A stretch of 33,015 nucleotides of DNA from Bacillus sp. FJAT-29790 (lineage in GTDB: Bacteria > Bacillota > Bacilli > Bacillales > Cytobacillaceae), in NCBI RefSeq assembly GCF_019039215.1, contig NZ_JAHNZZ010000006.1, positions 38,171 to 71,185 of the forward strand, given 5' to 3'. Shown here piece by piece: positions 16,468 through 25,262 of the stretch; position 1 is the first letter of the stretch, and every line of letters begins with the position of its first letter. The translations under genes and the position numbers were made by a program. The notes beneath the pieces are model-generated. The model saw nothing but the letters and a program-made list of their open reading frames with translations. It was not told where the DNA came from and did not search any database.

Positions 16468-16869
16468 ACAAAACGATCACAATGATCATTACTGTTTTTA
16501 ATTATATAATCTTTTTTTAACCAACAAACTAATGATAAATTACTGAATATATAAAAATGTCAGAATAGAGGGATGAGTGTGATGATTATGAGTGGTCTTC
16601 CGTAAATGAACACCAAAAAAGGAGTGCGATAAGACTTTTCCCCTATTGTTTTGGAAAACCAACAAGTCTAATAAAAAATGTTTTATTTTGATGCTAAGAC
16701 TTTTTGCGAAGAAAATGTAACCGCCTTCATGAATTAACCTACTTAATCTGAAGTGAATTTACTAGTTTCATAGAATTACCGGGAAAGGTAACCAATACCG
16801 TACTTGAGGCTAAAACGCTGATTTTAGTAACTGTAAGCTGAAAAATAAATGGATAAAGGGGGAACTAGA
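16468..16869. other. Intergenic region upstream of the ABC transporter
   Basis: About 400 bp without a credible gene. It holds an AT-rich dyad AATAAAA-AATG-TTTTATT (16670-16687), a possible binding site for the upstream response regulator, and the 14-mer ACTTGAGGCTAAAA (16802-16815), which also occurs before the RraA-like gene. AAAGGGGGA marks the ribosome site of the next gene. No riboswitch-like structure stands out to me. Confidence 0.45.
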
Positions 16870-18432
16870 ATGAAATTATTTAAATACGCGTTATTGTTTA
16901 GTGTTATGTTAATTGCTCTTATCGGGTGTTCGAGTGAGGAGGCAGCTGGGGATAAAACCGAAAAGGAAATAAAAGGCGGAGAATTGAGAGTAGCAGTACC
17001 TTCAGAGCCACCAACATTGGATACGCATGTTAATACAACGACAATATCTTCAAATATCGCAAGAAATATTTTTGAAACCCTTCTTACTTTTGACTCTAAC
17101 GGTGAAATTCAGCCGATGCTTGTAGAATCGTATAAAGAGGATGGTAAAGTAATCGAATTTAACTTGCGTAAGGGAGTTAAATTTCATAATGGCGAAGAAA
17201 TGAAAGCTGCCGATGTTGTTGCTTCAATGAATCGTTGGATTAATGTTTCTAGTTCTGGAAAAGAAACATTTAAAGGAGCAAATTTCAAAGAAATCGATGA
17301 GTATACAGTTCAATTGGAAATGGCGCAGCCGACATCAACTGCAACGCTAGTTCTTGCTTATTCCGGGGGAGAATCTCCTAGTATCATGCCTGCTGCAATT
17401 CTTGAAGGAAAAGATGAAAAAGAAAAAGTAACCGAGTATATCGGTACAGGTCCATTTCAATTTAAGGAATGGAAACAAAATCAACAAATTCATTTAACGA
17501 AATTCGATGATTACTCGAGTCGTGAAGAAGCTGGAGATGGTTTAGCAGGAAAAAGAGAAGCACTTGTAGATGATCTTTATATTTTATTTGTTCCTGATTC
17601 ATCCACTCGTGTTGCGGGGATTTTATCAGGAGAATATGATGCAGTTATGGAGCTTCCGATTGATAACGTAGATCAGATCCTTAGCAGCAAGGATGTTGAG
17701 TTGAATAGTGTCCCAAGGGAACTGTTGCTATTATATTTCAATAAAAAAGAAGGTCTTTTTACAAATAAACTAGCACGGGAAGCATTGGCTGCAGCAGTAA
17801 ATAAAGAAGACGTGTTAAAAGCAGCTTTCGTCAATCCCGACTATTATAAGACGAATCACCATGTCATGTTGGCTAATCAGGAAACACAATGGAATACCGA
17901 CATTGGGAAAGATGACTATGGTTTCCAAGATGTAGAACTTTCAAAAAAGTTATTTAAAGAAGCTGGTTACAACGGCGAAGAAATTCGTTTAATGACATCA
18001 AGAGACTATGACCATATGTATAATGCTTCTATTGTTGTACAAGAGCAGTTAAAAAAGGCTGGGGTTAACGTAAAATTAGAAGTTTACGATTGGCCAACAT
18101 TTTCTGAACGCCGAAATGATCCGGATGCCTTCGATATTACGATAATTACAAATAAAGGAAAAGTAGAACCGACTTCTCTTGTATGGACAAGACCAGACTA
18201 TGTAGGCTGGACAAATAGCGAGGAGTTAGAAGCAATCACTGCAAAGATTCGTCAAGCGCCATCACTAGAAGAAGCACGAGGGTATTATGATGAATTACAG
18301 ACTTGGTTCTTAGATTATAAACCTGCTATTAAAATGGGGGATGGGGATATGTTATTTGCATCACGTAAATCACTCTCACATTTAGAAGATGTAGATGGTC
18401 TTATTTTCTGGAACGTTTCAAATTCTAAATAA
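16870..18432 (+). CDS. ABC transporter substrate-binding lipoprotein (SBP family 5)
   Basis: A 520-residue extracellular binding protein. The signal peptide MKLFKYALLFSVMLIALIGC ends in a lipobox with C20 as the lipidated residue. The mature protein has the family-5 hallmarks: GGELRVAVPSEPPTLDTH, NIFETLLTFD, FNLRKGVKFHNGEE and YIGTGPFQFKEW. The ATG at 16870 has AAAGGGGGA 5 bp upstream; an ATG 21 bp earlier lies before that site and would put charges ahead of the signal peptide. Family 5 binds peptides, nickel, sugars or opines, so the substrate is open. The link to a carboxylate-type two-component system hints at an acidic ligand. A terminator follows, which would give this gene more transcript than the permeases. 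Confidence 0.92.
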   Translation: MKLFKYALLFSVMLIALIGCSSEEAAGDKTEKEIKGGELRVAVPSEPPTLDTHVNTTTISSNIARNIFETLLTFDSNGEIQPMLVESYKEDGKVIEFNLRKGVKFHNGEEMKAADVVASMNRWINVSSSGKETFKGANFKEIDEYTVQLEMAQPTSTATLVLAYSGGESPSIMPAAILEGKDEKEKVTEYIGTGPFQFKEWKQNQQIHLTKFDDYSSREEAGDGLAGKREALVDDLYILFVPDSSTRVAGILSGEYDAVMELPIDNVDQILSSKDVELNSVPRELLLLYFNKKEGLFTNKLAREALAAAVNKEDVLKAAFVNPDYYKTNHHVMLANQETQWNTDIGKDDYGFQDVELSKKLFKEAGYNGEEIRLMTSRDYDHMYNASIVVQEQLKKAGVNVKLEVYDWPTFSERRNDPDAFDITIITNKGKVEPTSLVWTRPDYVGWTNSEELEAITAKIRQAPSLEEARGYYDELQTWFLDYKPAIKMGDGDMLFASRKSLSHLEDVDGLIFWNVSNSK

Positions 18433-18444
18433 TTATTCTGGACA

Positions 18445-18496
18445 AGATAACGCCAGGTTTATCGTTTATTTTAATAGACATGGCGTTATCTTTTTA
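18445..18496 (+). terminator. Intra-operon hairpin between binding protein and permeases
   Basis: Perfect 11-bp arms AGATAACGCCA (18445-18455) and TGGCGTTATCT (18481-18491) flank a 25-nt loop and run into TTTTTAATT. It probably acts as a partial terminator that sets the stoichiometry of binding protein to membrane components. Confidence 0.8.
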
Positions 18497-18543
18497 ATTA
18501 AATTCATCACACCGTTATTACGTTTAAAAGGAGGTAATCTCTC

Positions 18544-19494
18544 ATGTGGTCTTATATTATAAAGCGCTTGTTCTCCTTAATTCCAGTATTATTTATTGTA
18601 TCAATTGTCATCTTTTCTATTATCCATCTCACCCCTGGTGATCCAACAACCTATATGCTTGGTGAGGAAGCAACGGAAGAACAAATTGCCAGTGCTAGAA
18701 CACAGCTTGGATTAGATAAACCAGTCTATGAGCAATATTGGACCTGGATTAAAAAGGCTGTGGTGGGGGATTTAGGCTCATCTTATCATATGCATATGTC
18801 AGTTAACGAAGCAATAATAAGTCATATTGGTCCAACATTGTCCCTCGCAATCCTAGCTGAAATAGTTGCCCTGTGTATTGCTATTCCATTTGGAATTATT
18901 GCAGCAATTAAGAGAGGTACAGCTACTGATCAAACGGTAATGGGGTTCTCATTATTAGGAATGGCCATACCTAGCTTTCTACTCGCGTTGTTTTTAGTAT
19001 TACTAATTGGCGTAAAGCTACAATGGTTACCTGTAGCTGGATACCGGCCACTAGAGAGTGGAATATGGAATCACCTTAAGTATTTAATCATGCCAGCCAT
19101 TTCATTAGGTTCCATTCAAGCCGCTTTGATTGCCCGAATGACAAGATCTTCGATGTTGGAAGTACTAAATACGAACTATATTAAAATGGCCAGAGCAAAA
19201 GGCGTAGTAGAAAGAAGAGTCATATACAACCATGCTTTACAGAATGCCTTTCTTCCGATTCTGACAGTTATCGGTATTACTTTTGGTGGCTTAGTAACTG
19301 GAGCAGTTGTAACAGAAACCATTTTTAATATCCCTGGTATTGGATCGCTAATCATTAATTCGGTTTCAAAACGAGATTATACGGTGATACAGGGAATTGT
19401 GCTTTTCGTGACATTTGTGTATGTGATGTTAAACCTAGTCATTGATATTCTTTATGGAATCATTGATCCACGTGTTAGATTGGCAGAAAAATAA
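18544..19494 (+). CDS. ABC transporter permease, DppB type
   Basis: A 316-residue inner permease with about six membrane helices. It begins with the family motif YIIKRLFSLIPVLFIVS, continues with HLTPGDP (about 28-35), and contains the EAA-type loop around YIKMARAKGVVERRVIYNHALQNA that contacts the ATPase. GGAGG precedes the ATG. It pairs with the next gene, a DppC-type permease 57 bp on. A full set of binding protein, two permeases and two ATPases follows in canonical order. Confidence 0.94.
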   Translation: MWSYIIKRLFSLIPVLFIVSIVIFSIIHLTPGDPTTYMLGEEATEEQIASARTQLGLDKPVYEQYWTWIKKAVVGDLGSSYHMHMSVNEAIISHIGPTLSLAILAEIVALCIAIPFGIIAAIKRGTATDQTVMGFSLLGMAIPSFLLALFLVLLIGVKLQWLPVAGYRPLESGIWNHLKYLIMPAISLGSIQAALIARMTRSSMLEVLNTNYIKMARAKGVVERRVIYNHALQNAFLPILTVIGITFGGLVTGAVVTETIFNIPGIGSLIINSVSKRDYTVIQGIVLFVTFVYVMLNLVIDILYGIIDPRVRLAEK

Positions 19495-19551
19495 ACGCAT
19501 AATTATCTTAATCTTCTGTTTTGTCCATTTCTAAGTGTTAGGAGGAATAGT

Positions 19552-20472
19552 ATGGATGGCATCGGCAGCACAATAACCCTATCAGCGGCAAGAAGGAAAT
19601 TAAAGAAAGAGCAGAATCAAATTCTGAAAAGACGCTTTTTTTCCAATTATTCGATGTTGATAGGGATTACTATACTCGTATTTTTAGTGCTTTTAGGTTT
19701 AGTAGGTCCATTTTTAGTAGGCTATAGCCCATATGAAATGATCGTCAGTAACCGACTACAGGCGCCTAATGCACAGCATATTTTGGGTACGGATAATTTT
19801 GGCAGGGATTTATTAACACGAATTATTTATGGAGCTCGGGCATCGATCGGCGTAGGATTTTCGATAGCGATCATTACTTCAATCATCGGACTGACAGTCG
19901 GTTTATACGCTAGTTTTTACAAAAGTTTAGACCAAATTTTAATGAGAATATGCGATGGACTGATGGCGATCCCTGGTATTTTATTAGCAATTGCCCTAAT
20001 GGCTGCTTTAGGACCTAAAGTTGAAAACGTAATCATCGCATTAAGTATCGTATTTACTCCATATGTAGCACGTATTGTTCGATCCGCTGCATTAGTTGTT
20101 CGGGAGCAAACGTATATAGAAGCAATGAAGGCCCAAGGTGCTAGTTCAACGCGCATTATCTGGCTTCACGTAGCACCCAATGTCCTTTCACCTTTAATTG
20201 TGCAAGCAACGTTCATTTTTGCGGACTCAATCATTACAGAAGCTGCATTGAGTTTTCTTGGCGCAGGGATCCCAGCTCCAGCACCAAGTTGGGGAAATAT
20301 TCTCTATGACGGAAAGCTTGTCATCTTTAATGCATGGTGGATGACTGTCTTTCCAGGTTTGCTCATTATCCTTTCAGTAATTGGTCTTAACTCTTTAGGC
20401 GATGGGCTGAGAGACATAATGGACCCCCATTATAAAAAAATCAAGAAAAAAAAGGCTAAAGCAAAAAGCTAA
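19552..20472 (+). CDS. ABC transporter permease, DppC type
   Basis: A 306-residue second permease. A charged N-terminal tail (1-35) precedes the first helix; the family motif HILGTDNFGRDLLTRIIYGARASIGVG is at about 75-101 and the EAA loop EAMKAQGASSTRIIWLHVAPN at about 189-209. The C terminus is strongly basic (KKIKKKKAKAKS). TTAGGAGG lies 7 bp upstream of the ATG. Confidence 0.94.
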   Translation: MDGIGSTITLSAARRKLKKEQNQILKRRFFSNYSMLIGITILVFLVLLGLVGPFLVGYSPYEMIVSNRLQAPNAQHILGTDNFGRDLLTRIIYGARASIGVGFSIAIITSIIGLTVGLYASFYKSLDQILMRICDGLMAIPGILLAIALMAALGPKVENVIIALSIVFTPYVARIVRSAALVVREQTYIEAMKAQGASSTRIIWLHVAPNVLSPLIVQATFIFADSIITEAALSFLGAGIPAPAPSWGNILYDGKLVIFNAWWMTVFPGLLIILSVIGLNSLGDGLRDIMDPHYKKIKKKKAKAKS

Positions 20473-20489
20473 AAGGGGGGAAGAGAGTC

Positions 20490-21500
20490 ATGACTGATGT
20501 GCTCTTGGAAATAAAGGATCTGAAAACACATTTCTACACGGAAACAGGCCAAGTGACAGCTGTGAAGGGTGTATCTTTTGATGTTAAAAAGGGCGAAATA
20601 TTAGGGGTTGTTGGCGAATCTGGCTGCGGAAAAAGTGTCATGTCCCAAACCATTTTAAGACTATTTGAAAAAGGAACGGTTGAATATGAAGGCGAAATTA
20701 ATTTTAAAGGCACGAATCTTCTTTCCCTTAGTAATAAACAGATGAACAAAGTGAGGGGAAATGATATCTCAATGATATTTCAAGACCCGCTCAGTACATT
20801 AAACCCGGTACACACAGTTGGCCGACAAATTGCTGAATCAATTATTTTGCACCAAAATGTAAGTAAAAAGGATGCGGAAGAAAAAGCAATTGAGCTATTA
20901 AAGCTCGTTGGCATTCCATCTCCTGAAAGAAGAGCAAAGGAGTTTCCGCATAATCTTTCGGGAGGAATGAGGCAAAGGGCGATGATCGCTGTAGCACTCG
21001 CTTGCCGCCCGCAATTATTAATTGCAGATGAACCGACTACAGCGTTGGATGTGACAATTCAAGCTCAAATTTTGGATTTAATGAAAAATTTAAATGAAGA
21101 ATTGGATATGGGAATTATCTTTATCACGCACGACTTAGGAGTAGTTGCTGAGTTATGTTCTAGAGTTGTTGTCATGTATTTAGGAGAAATTGTTGAAGAG
21201 GCAAGTATCGAAGAACTATTCTCTAGGCCATTGCATCCTTATACGCAAGGTCTGATTAAATCGATTCCACAATTGGACGGGGACAGGTCTGCGCTTCTCC
21301 ATACGATTGAAGGAACTGTACCTCCATTAACACGCGTGCCTAAAGGGTGTCGCTTTGCATCTCGATGTCCATTTGCAGATGAACAATGTATTGCAGCTTC
21401 ACCGCCTGTTTTCGAACATACACCTTCGCAAAAAGTGAAATGTTGGCACTTTGAAAAAATTCTTGCAGAGAAGGAGGTTGCAGCCGGTGTCCATACTTAA
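20490..21500 (+). CDS. ABC transporter ATPase, DppD/OppD type
   Basis: A 336-residue nucleotide-binding protein. Walker A GESGCGKS is at about 42-49, the Q loop in MIFQDPLSTLNPVH, the signature LSGGMRQR, Walker B LLIADEPTTALD and the switch H in FITHDLG. The C-terminal oligopeptide-transporter extension with CRFASRCPFADEQC carries the clustered cysteines that in some family members bind an Fe-S cluster. A GGGGGG site is 10 bp before the ATG. It overlaps the next ATPase by 14 bp. Confidence 0.95.
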   Translation: MTDVLLEIKDLKTHFYTETGQVTAVKGVSFDVKKGEILGVVGESGCGKSVMSQTILRLFEKGTVEYEGEINFKGTNLLSLSNKQMNKVRGNDISMIFQDPLSTLNPVHTVGRQIAESIILHQNVSKKDAEEKAIELLKLVGIPSPERRAKEFPHNLSGGMRQRAMIAVALACRPQLLIADEPTTALDVTIQAQILDLMKNLNEELDMGIIFITHDLGVVAELCSRVVVMYLGEIVEEASIEELFSRPLHPYTQGLIKSIPQLDGDRSALLHTIEGTVPPLTRVPKGCRFASRCPFADEQCIAASPPVFEHTPSQKVKCWHFEKILAEKEVAAGVHT

Positions 21501-22512
21501 AGTTGAATCAAGTAAGGAACAGACAGAAAGAAGGACAAGGAAAGAAACACTCCTGGAAATAAATAATTTAAAAAAGTTTTTCCCTGTCAAAAAGAGCCTC
21601 CTAAACTTTAATAAGGAAAAAACATTTGTTCAAGCGGTGAATGATGTTTCATTTAATCTTTATAAGGGCGAAACTTACGGCCTTGTCGGAGAATCAGGAT
21701 GTGGGAAAAGTACAACAGGACGTACGATACTAAAACTAACAGAACCAACTGAGGGTCAGGCAATTTATAATGGTGACGACATTTTCAAACTTTCAGAACA
21801 AGAGTTGAGAAAAGTGCGTCAAGATATTCAAATGGTTTTTCAAGACCCTTATTCTTCATTAAATCCAAGAAAAAGAATTGGGAAAACGCTAGAGGAACCA
21901 TTAGTTATTCATAATATCGGTAATGCGAAAGAAAGAACAGAAATTGTAATGGAAATATTAAATACTGTTGGCTTACAACTAGAACATTATTATCGGTATC
22001 CACATGAATTTTCGGGTGGTCAAAGACAACGAATTGGGCTTGCTAGGGCGCTTATCTTAAACCCGAAAATACTAATTATGGATGAACCTGTGTCTGCTCT
22101 GGACGTGTCAATTCAATCCCAGATCATCAATTTGTTAAAGAAATTACAGTCTGAGTTAGACTTAAGCTTTCTTTTTATATCTCATGATATGAGCGTAGTT
22201 CGTCATATTTCTGATCGAATTGGTGTCATGTATCTTGGAAGATTAGTAGAAGAAGCACCAACTGATGTATTATTTTCAAACCCTTTACATCCTTATACAC
22301 AGGCTCTCTTATCAGCAGTACCAGTACCGAAATTAGGGGATAAAAGGGATCGAATCATATTAAAAGGGGAATTGCCATCTCCTATGAATCCTCCTTCAGG
22401 CTGTGTTTTTCATACAAGATGTCCATTTGCAGAGGAAAGATGCAAAAAGGAAATTCCGAAAAAGAAACAAATGTCAACCGATCATCATGTAGCCTGCCAC
22501 CTATACAATTAA
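21487..22512 (+). CDS. ABC transporter ATPase, DppF/OppF type
   Basis: A 341-residue second ATPase. The GTG at 21487 is chosen because AAGGAGG (21471-21477) is 9 bp upstream, inside the end of the DppD-type gene; a TTG at 21451 would lie before that site. Motifs: GESGCGKST (Walker A), FQDPYSSLNPRKR, FSGGQRQR (signature), LIMDEPVSALD (Walker B), FISHDMS, and a C-terminal HTRCPFAEERC cluster. The overlap with the upstream gene suggests translational coupling. It forms the heterodimeric motor of the importer and closes the five-gene unit; a hairpin terminator follows. Confidence 0.94.
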   Translation: MSILKVESSKEQTERRTRKETLLEINNLKKFFPVKKSLLNFNKEKTFVQAVNDVSFNLYKGETYGLVGESGCGKSTTGRTILKLTEPTEGQAIYNGDDIFKLSEQELRKVRQDIQMVFQDPYSSLNPRKRIGKTLEEPLVIHNIGNAKERTEIVMEILNTVGLQLEHYYRYPHEFSGGQRQRIGLARALILNPKILIMDEPVSALDVSIQSQIINLLKKLQSELDLSFLFISHDMSVVRHISDRIGVMYLGRLVEEAPTDVLFSNPLHPYTQALLSAVPVPKLGDKRDRIILKGELPSPMNPPSGCVFHTRCPFAEERCKKEIPKKKQMSTDHHVACHLYN

Positions 22513-22529
22513 TGATGGGCTATGATGAA

Positions 22530-22565
22530 AAGGCTCCTTTGCTTCTAAGGGAAGGAGTTTTTTCT
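22530..22565 (+). terminator. Terminator of the ABC operon
   Basis: The arms CTCCTT (22534-22539) and AAGGAG (22552-22557) run into TTTTTTCTC. It begins about 20 bp after the last ATPase stop. Confidence 0.65.
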
Positions 22566-22621
22566 CTGTTTCAGGAAGATTCACCCTCACTAGATGACTA
22601 GTAAATTTTGCTACAAGTAAA

Positions 22622-22640
22622 CCGGAGATTATTACTCCGG
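22622..22640 (+). other. Short hairpin in the MFS leader
   Basis: CCGGAG-ATTATTA-CTCCGG is a perfect 6-bp stem with a 7-nt loop, ending 6 bp before the GAGGTGA ribosome site of the MFS gene. No T tract follows, so it may stabilise the mRNA or tune translation rather than terminate. Confidence 0.4.
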
Positions 22641-22659
22641 CTGATAGAGGTGAATGATT

Positions 22660-23817
22660 ATGTTATTAAGAAATGTATTACTAATCGTTCTCGGCTTTCA
22701 AATAGTGATCAATGCTACCCGTCCGATCATTACATTAAATGCATACGATATGAATGCTTCCATGTTTGAGATTGGTATATTGACAGCATCGTTTGCTATA
22801 TTTCCACTTCTTATTGCCATTAAAGCCGGGAAAATTGCTGATGCAATTGGTGACCGCCTTCCGGTCATTTTCGGTTTAATCGGGATGGCCATCGGGATGT
22901 TTATTCCGTATGTATATGAATCAATTTGGTCTTTGTACGTCAGCCAAATATTTGTTGGTTCTTCTAATATTTTCATTGCCCTTTCTTTGCAGAATGTTCT
23001 CGGCAGTACTGCGACAAAAGAAAATCGTGATTATTACTACAGTATGTTTGGACTGGCTGTTGCGGCAGGGGCATTCGTAGGTCCAGTTTTGGGTGGCTAC
23101 TTATCGGAACATTTCTCTTATTCCTCAGGCTTTTTTGTGTCGATGATCATTTGTATTCTTTTAATTGGATTTGCCTTTTATATACCGGTTGTCCTAAAAA
23201 AGCAGTCTGTTGAAAAAGTAAGCCTTGGTTCATCGCTTCAGTTGGTAAAAGATCCCCATATTCAAAAAGCCTTATTTTCAAGTGCACTCGTGCTGTATTC
23301 AAAAGATATTTTTGTTGCCTATTTTCCGTTGTACGCAACAGATATGGGAATCTCCACTTCAACAATCGGGTGGATCCTTTCGATTCAAGGTTTAGCAATG
23401 ATGATCGTTCGTTTTATTTTGCCTAAATTGCTGAAGATGGCCGATCGGGATATAATTTTATTTAGTTCAGTCTTACTCGCAGGCACTTCTTTTCTGATCT
23501 TTGCATTATCAAATAGCATCATCCTTTTTTGTATATTTAGTTGTTTAATGGGATTCGGATTAGGATGCGGACAGCCAATTTCCATGACGACGACATACAA
23601 TGCCTCACCAAAATCGCGCACAGGTGAAGTACTTGGTATTCGTTTAATGACGAATCGGCTTTCACAATTCATTGCGCCTGTCTTTTTTGGGGCAGTGGGC
23701 GGCTGGGCTGGTGTCGTATCTGTCTTCTATGTTAGCGGAGCCTTTTTAATCGGTGGTGCTTTTATAATGAAACCCCGTAAAAGAAAAGACGAATCAAAAT
23801 CCGTAAAAGCTTTTTAA
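22660..23817 (+). CDS. MFS transporter
   Basis: A 385-residue permease with about 12 membrane helices. The start at 22660 gives a 6-bp gap to GAGGTGA; the ATG two codons earlier touches that site directly. Motif-A-like residues (AGKIADAIGDRLPVIFG, about 66-82) lie between helices 2 and 3, as in drug:proton antiporters and sugar exporters, and GPVLGGYLSEHFSY is a motif C-like stretch in helix 5. It differs from the ACS-type MFS at 12.4 kb. Direction of transport and substrate are not clear. It follows the ABC operon and may be co-regulated by the same two-component system. Confidence 0.85.
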   Translation: MLLRNVLLIVLGFQIVINATRPIITLNAYDMNASMFEIGILTASFAIFPLLIAIKAGKIADAIGDRLPVIFGLIGMAIGMFIPYVYESIWSLYVSQIFVGSSNIFIALSLQNVLGSTATKENRDYYYSMFGLAVAAGAFVGPVLGGYLSEHFSYSSGFFVSMIICILLIGFAFYIPVVLKKQSVEKVSLGSSLQLVKDPHIQKALFSSALVLYSKDIFVAYFPLYATDMGISTSTIGWILSIQGLAMMIVRFILPKLLKMADRDIILFSSVLLAGTSFLIFALSNSIILFCIFSCLMGFGLGCGQPISMTTTYNASPKSRTGEVLGIRLMTNRLSQFIAPVFFGAVGGWAGVVSVFYVSGAFLIGGAFIMKPRKRKDESKSVKAF

Positions 23818-23854
23818 AACTATAAATAATCCGGAAAATTGGGGGGTGTGGCGC

Positions 23855-24595
23855 ATGGAATATGTTCTTATCTTCTTCATTGGTATCATTGCTACGACAC
23901 TAGGTACACTTGCTGGTGGTGGCGGACTGATCAGTCTTCCGTCTATGCTTTTGATGGGGCTTCCAATCCATTCAGCGATTGGTGCGAATAAAGTATCGAA
24001 TACCGTAAGTGCATTTTCAAGTTTTTACGTTTTACTCAGGCGTAAGGAAATATCATTTAAAGAATCGTTTTGGATCATCCCTGTATGTCTTGGGGGAGGT
24101 CTGACTGGGGGATACGTCGCTTCATTAATTTCGGAGGCGAACTTGTATTGGGTTGCGATTTGTTTACTCATCTTCGCTTTTATCACGTCATTTCTATCCA
24201 AAGGGAATTTTAACGGAGATGAACCGCTTCGTTTCTCAAAAACTAGCGTTCCTGGCCTTTACGGCATTGGGATTTATGACGGATTATTTGGTCCCGGCCA
24301 AGGGACATTAATGCTCTATTTATTTGGCCATTTAAATGTTGCATACATCCGAGCGGTCGGGTACGTGCGGCTCGCTACATTCTCGAGTTGTTTTGGGGCT
24401 GCCATCAGTTATATCGCCACAGGAAAAATCATCTGGCCGATGACAATCGCTTTGCTTCTAGGTTCCGTTACGGGAGCGCAGTTGGGTGTGCGGATTGCAC
24501 AAAAATTGAAACCACAATTCGTTAAACCGATACTTCGGATCGTAACTGTCGCTATTATCCTCCAGCTTATCGTGGAAAACTTCAAAGGGATATAA
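23855..24595 (+). CDS. TauE/SafE-family permease (sulfite exporter-like)
   Basis: A 246-residue membrane protein with about eight helices. The ATG at 23855 is 8 bp behind a GGGGGG run; a GTG at 23846 sits within that run. The family repeats are visible: TLGTLAGGGGLISLPSMLLMGLPIHSAIGANK near the N terminus, and DGLFGPGQGTLMLY in the second half, related by the usual internal duplication. Members export sulfite, sulfoacetate or organosulfonates, or other small anions. It lies 37 bp after the MFS gene and is followed by a terminator. An anion released during breakdown of the imported compound is a reasonable guess. Confidence 0.88.
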   Translation: MEYVLIFFIGIIATTLGTLAGGGGLISLPSMLLMGLPIHSAIGANKVSNTVSAFSSFYVLLRRKEISFKESFWIIPVCLGGGLTGGYVASLISEANLYWVAICLLIFAFITSFLSKGNFNGDEPLRFSKTSVPGLYGIGIYDGLFGPGQGTLMLYLFGHLNVAYIRAVGYVRLATFSSCFGAAISYIATGKIIWPMTIALLLGSVTGAQLGVRIAQKLKPQFVKPILRIVTVAIILQLIVENFKGI

Positions 24596-24662
24596 TTCAT
24601 TAATATATCGCGTTACTCTAGATACACCATATTCGCGGTTTACGAAAAACTTTAACTCGTAA

Positions 24663-24690
24663 GATTATTCCTTTTCAAGGAATTATTTTT
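24663..24690 (+). terminator. Terminator after the TauE/SafE gene
   Basis: ATTCCTT-TTC-AAGGAAT (24667-24683) is a perfect 7-bp stem followed by TATTTTT. It ends the transport block. Confidence 0.7.
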
Positions 24691-24713
24691 GGACTTCATT
24701 CTAGAACGAATCT

Positions 24714-24936
24714 GGGGTGTTATATATTGTTGTTTTTTTTCTTCAAAGTTTGCCCGTTGCTTTCCGCTGCGGGCACTTGCTTTCCGCGGGGAGGGACGGA
24801 AGCCTCCTCGGCGTAACCGTCTGCGGGGTCTCCCGTTTCCCTCTATTCCCGCAGGAGTCAAGTGCTCTCCGCTCCAATCAACTCAGATAGTTATACAAAA
24901 ATTACACTAAAAGCAACAAACTTTACGAAAACAGCC
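24714..24936 (-). repeat. MITE-like dispersed repeat, copy 2 (inverted)
   Basis: The same element as at 2524-2750, in opposite orientation. Its right end is a perfect CGAAAACAGCC (24926-24936) preceded by CAACAAACTTTA; the left end is degenerate (GGGTGTTATATATTGTTG). Shared core runs include GGGCACTTGCTTTCCGCG, CGAGGAGGCT (reverse strand) and GCAGGAGTCAAGTGC. It lies in the gap between the transport block and the TRAP leader. Confidence 0.85.
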
Positions 24937-25019
24937 TTAATATAAAATTTGCAAATCCAGACTTTTAGACTGGTTATAAAGGAGTGCATTAACATTAAAT
25001 AAATATTTTTGAAAGTAGA

Positions 25020-25048
25020 TTGACAATTCCTAAAAATTTAAATATACT
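25020..25048 (+). promoter_or_regulatory. Sigma-A promoter of the TRAP operon
   Basis: Consensus TTGACA (25020-25025) and TATACT (25043-25048) are 17 bp apart. The expected transcript start is near 25055, giving a leader of about 280 nt before the dctQ start. Confidence 0.8.
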
Positions 25049-25066
25049 ATTTTTAATCCCTCTTTT

Positions 25067-25078
25067 TAGATCGATCTA
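25067..25078. promoter_or_regulatory. Palindromic operator TAGATCGATCTA, site 1
   Basis: A perfect 12-bp palindrome located about 12-24 bp downstream of the predicted transcript start, a position suited to repression. It is identical to sites at 25168 and 29873. The central CG step resembles LacI-family sites, but the regulator is not in the window. Confidence 0.75.
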
Positions 25079-25148
25079 GTTGTTAAGCTATTACATAAAA
25101 AAATGCTAATCTTTGAGTATTTCTTTTAAAGAAGACCAGATTGGCGAT

Positions 25149-25162
25149 TGTAAACGCTATCT
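25149..25162. promoter_or_regulatory. Catabolite-responsive element (cre) in the TRAP leader
   Basis: TGTAAACGCTATCT matches TGWAANCGNTNWCA at 13 of 14 positions. It lies about 95 bp downstream of the promoter and 6 bp before the second operator, consistent with CcpA roadblock repression. Confidence 0.65.
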
Positions 25163-25167
25163 TTTAT

Positions 25168-25179
25168 TAGATCGATCTA
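25168..25179. promoter_or_regulatory. Palindromic operator TAGATCGATCTA, site 2
   Basis: Identical to site 1 and 101 bp from it, about ten helical turns, so the two could be bridged by DNA looping. Confidence 0.75.
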
Positions 25180-25248
25180 TATTAAAACTTGTTACATTTA
25201 TTTTGAAAGATCCCAGGAGATGATTGAAAAACGTTGTTAATGAGTTTT

Positions 25249-25262
25249 TGTAAGCGTTTTAT
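25249..25262. promoter_or_regulatory. Second, weaker cre-like box
   Basis: TGTAAGCGTTTTAT matches the cre consensus at 12 of 14 positions. It is 74 bp before the dctQ start. Confidence 0.4.

Noticed and set aside
22419..22601. 60-codon open frame overlapping the end of the DppF-type gene
   Set aside because: Mostly a frame shadow of the ATPase gene and it reads through the terminator hairpin.
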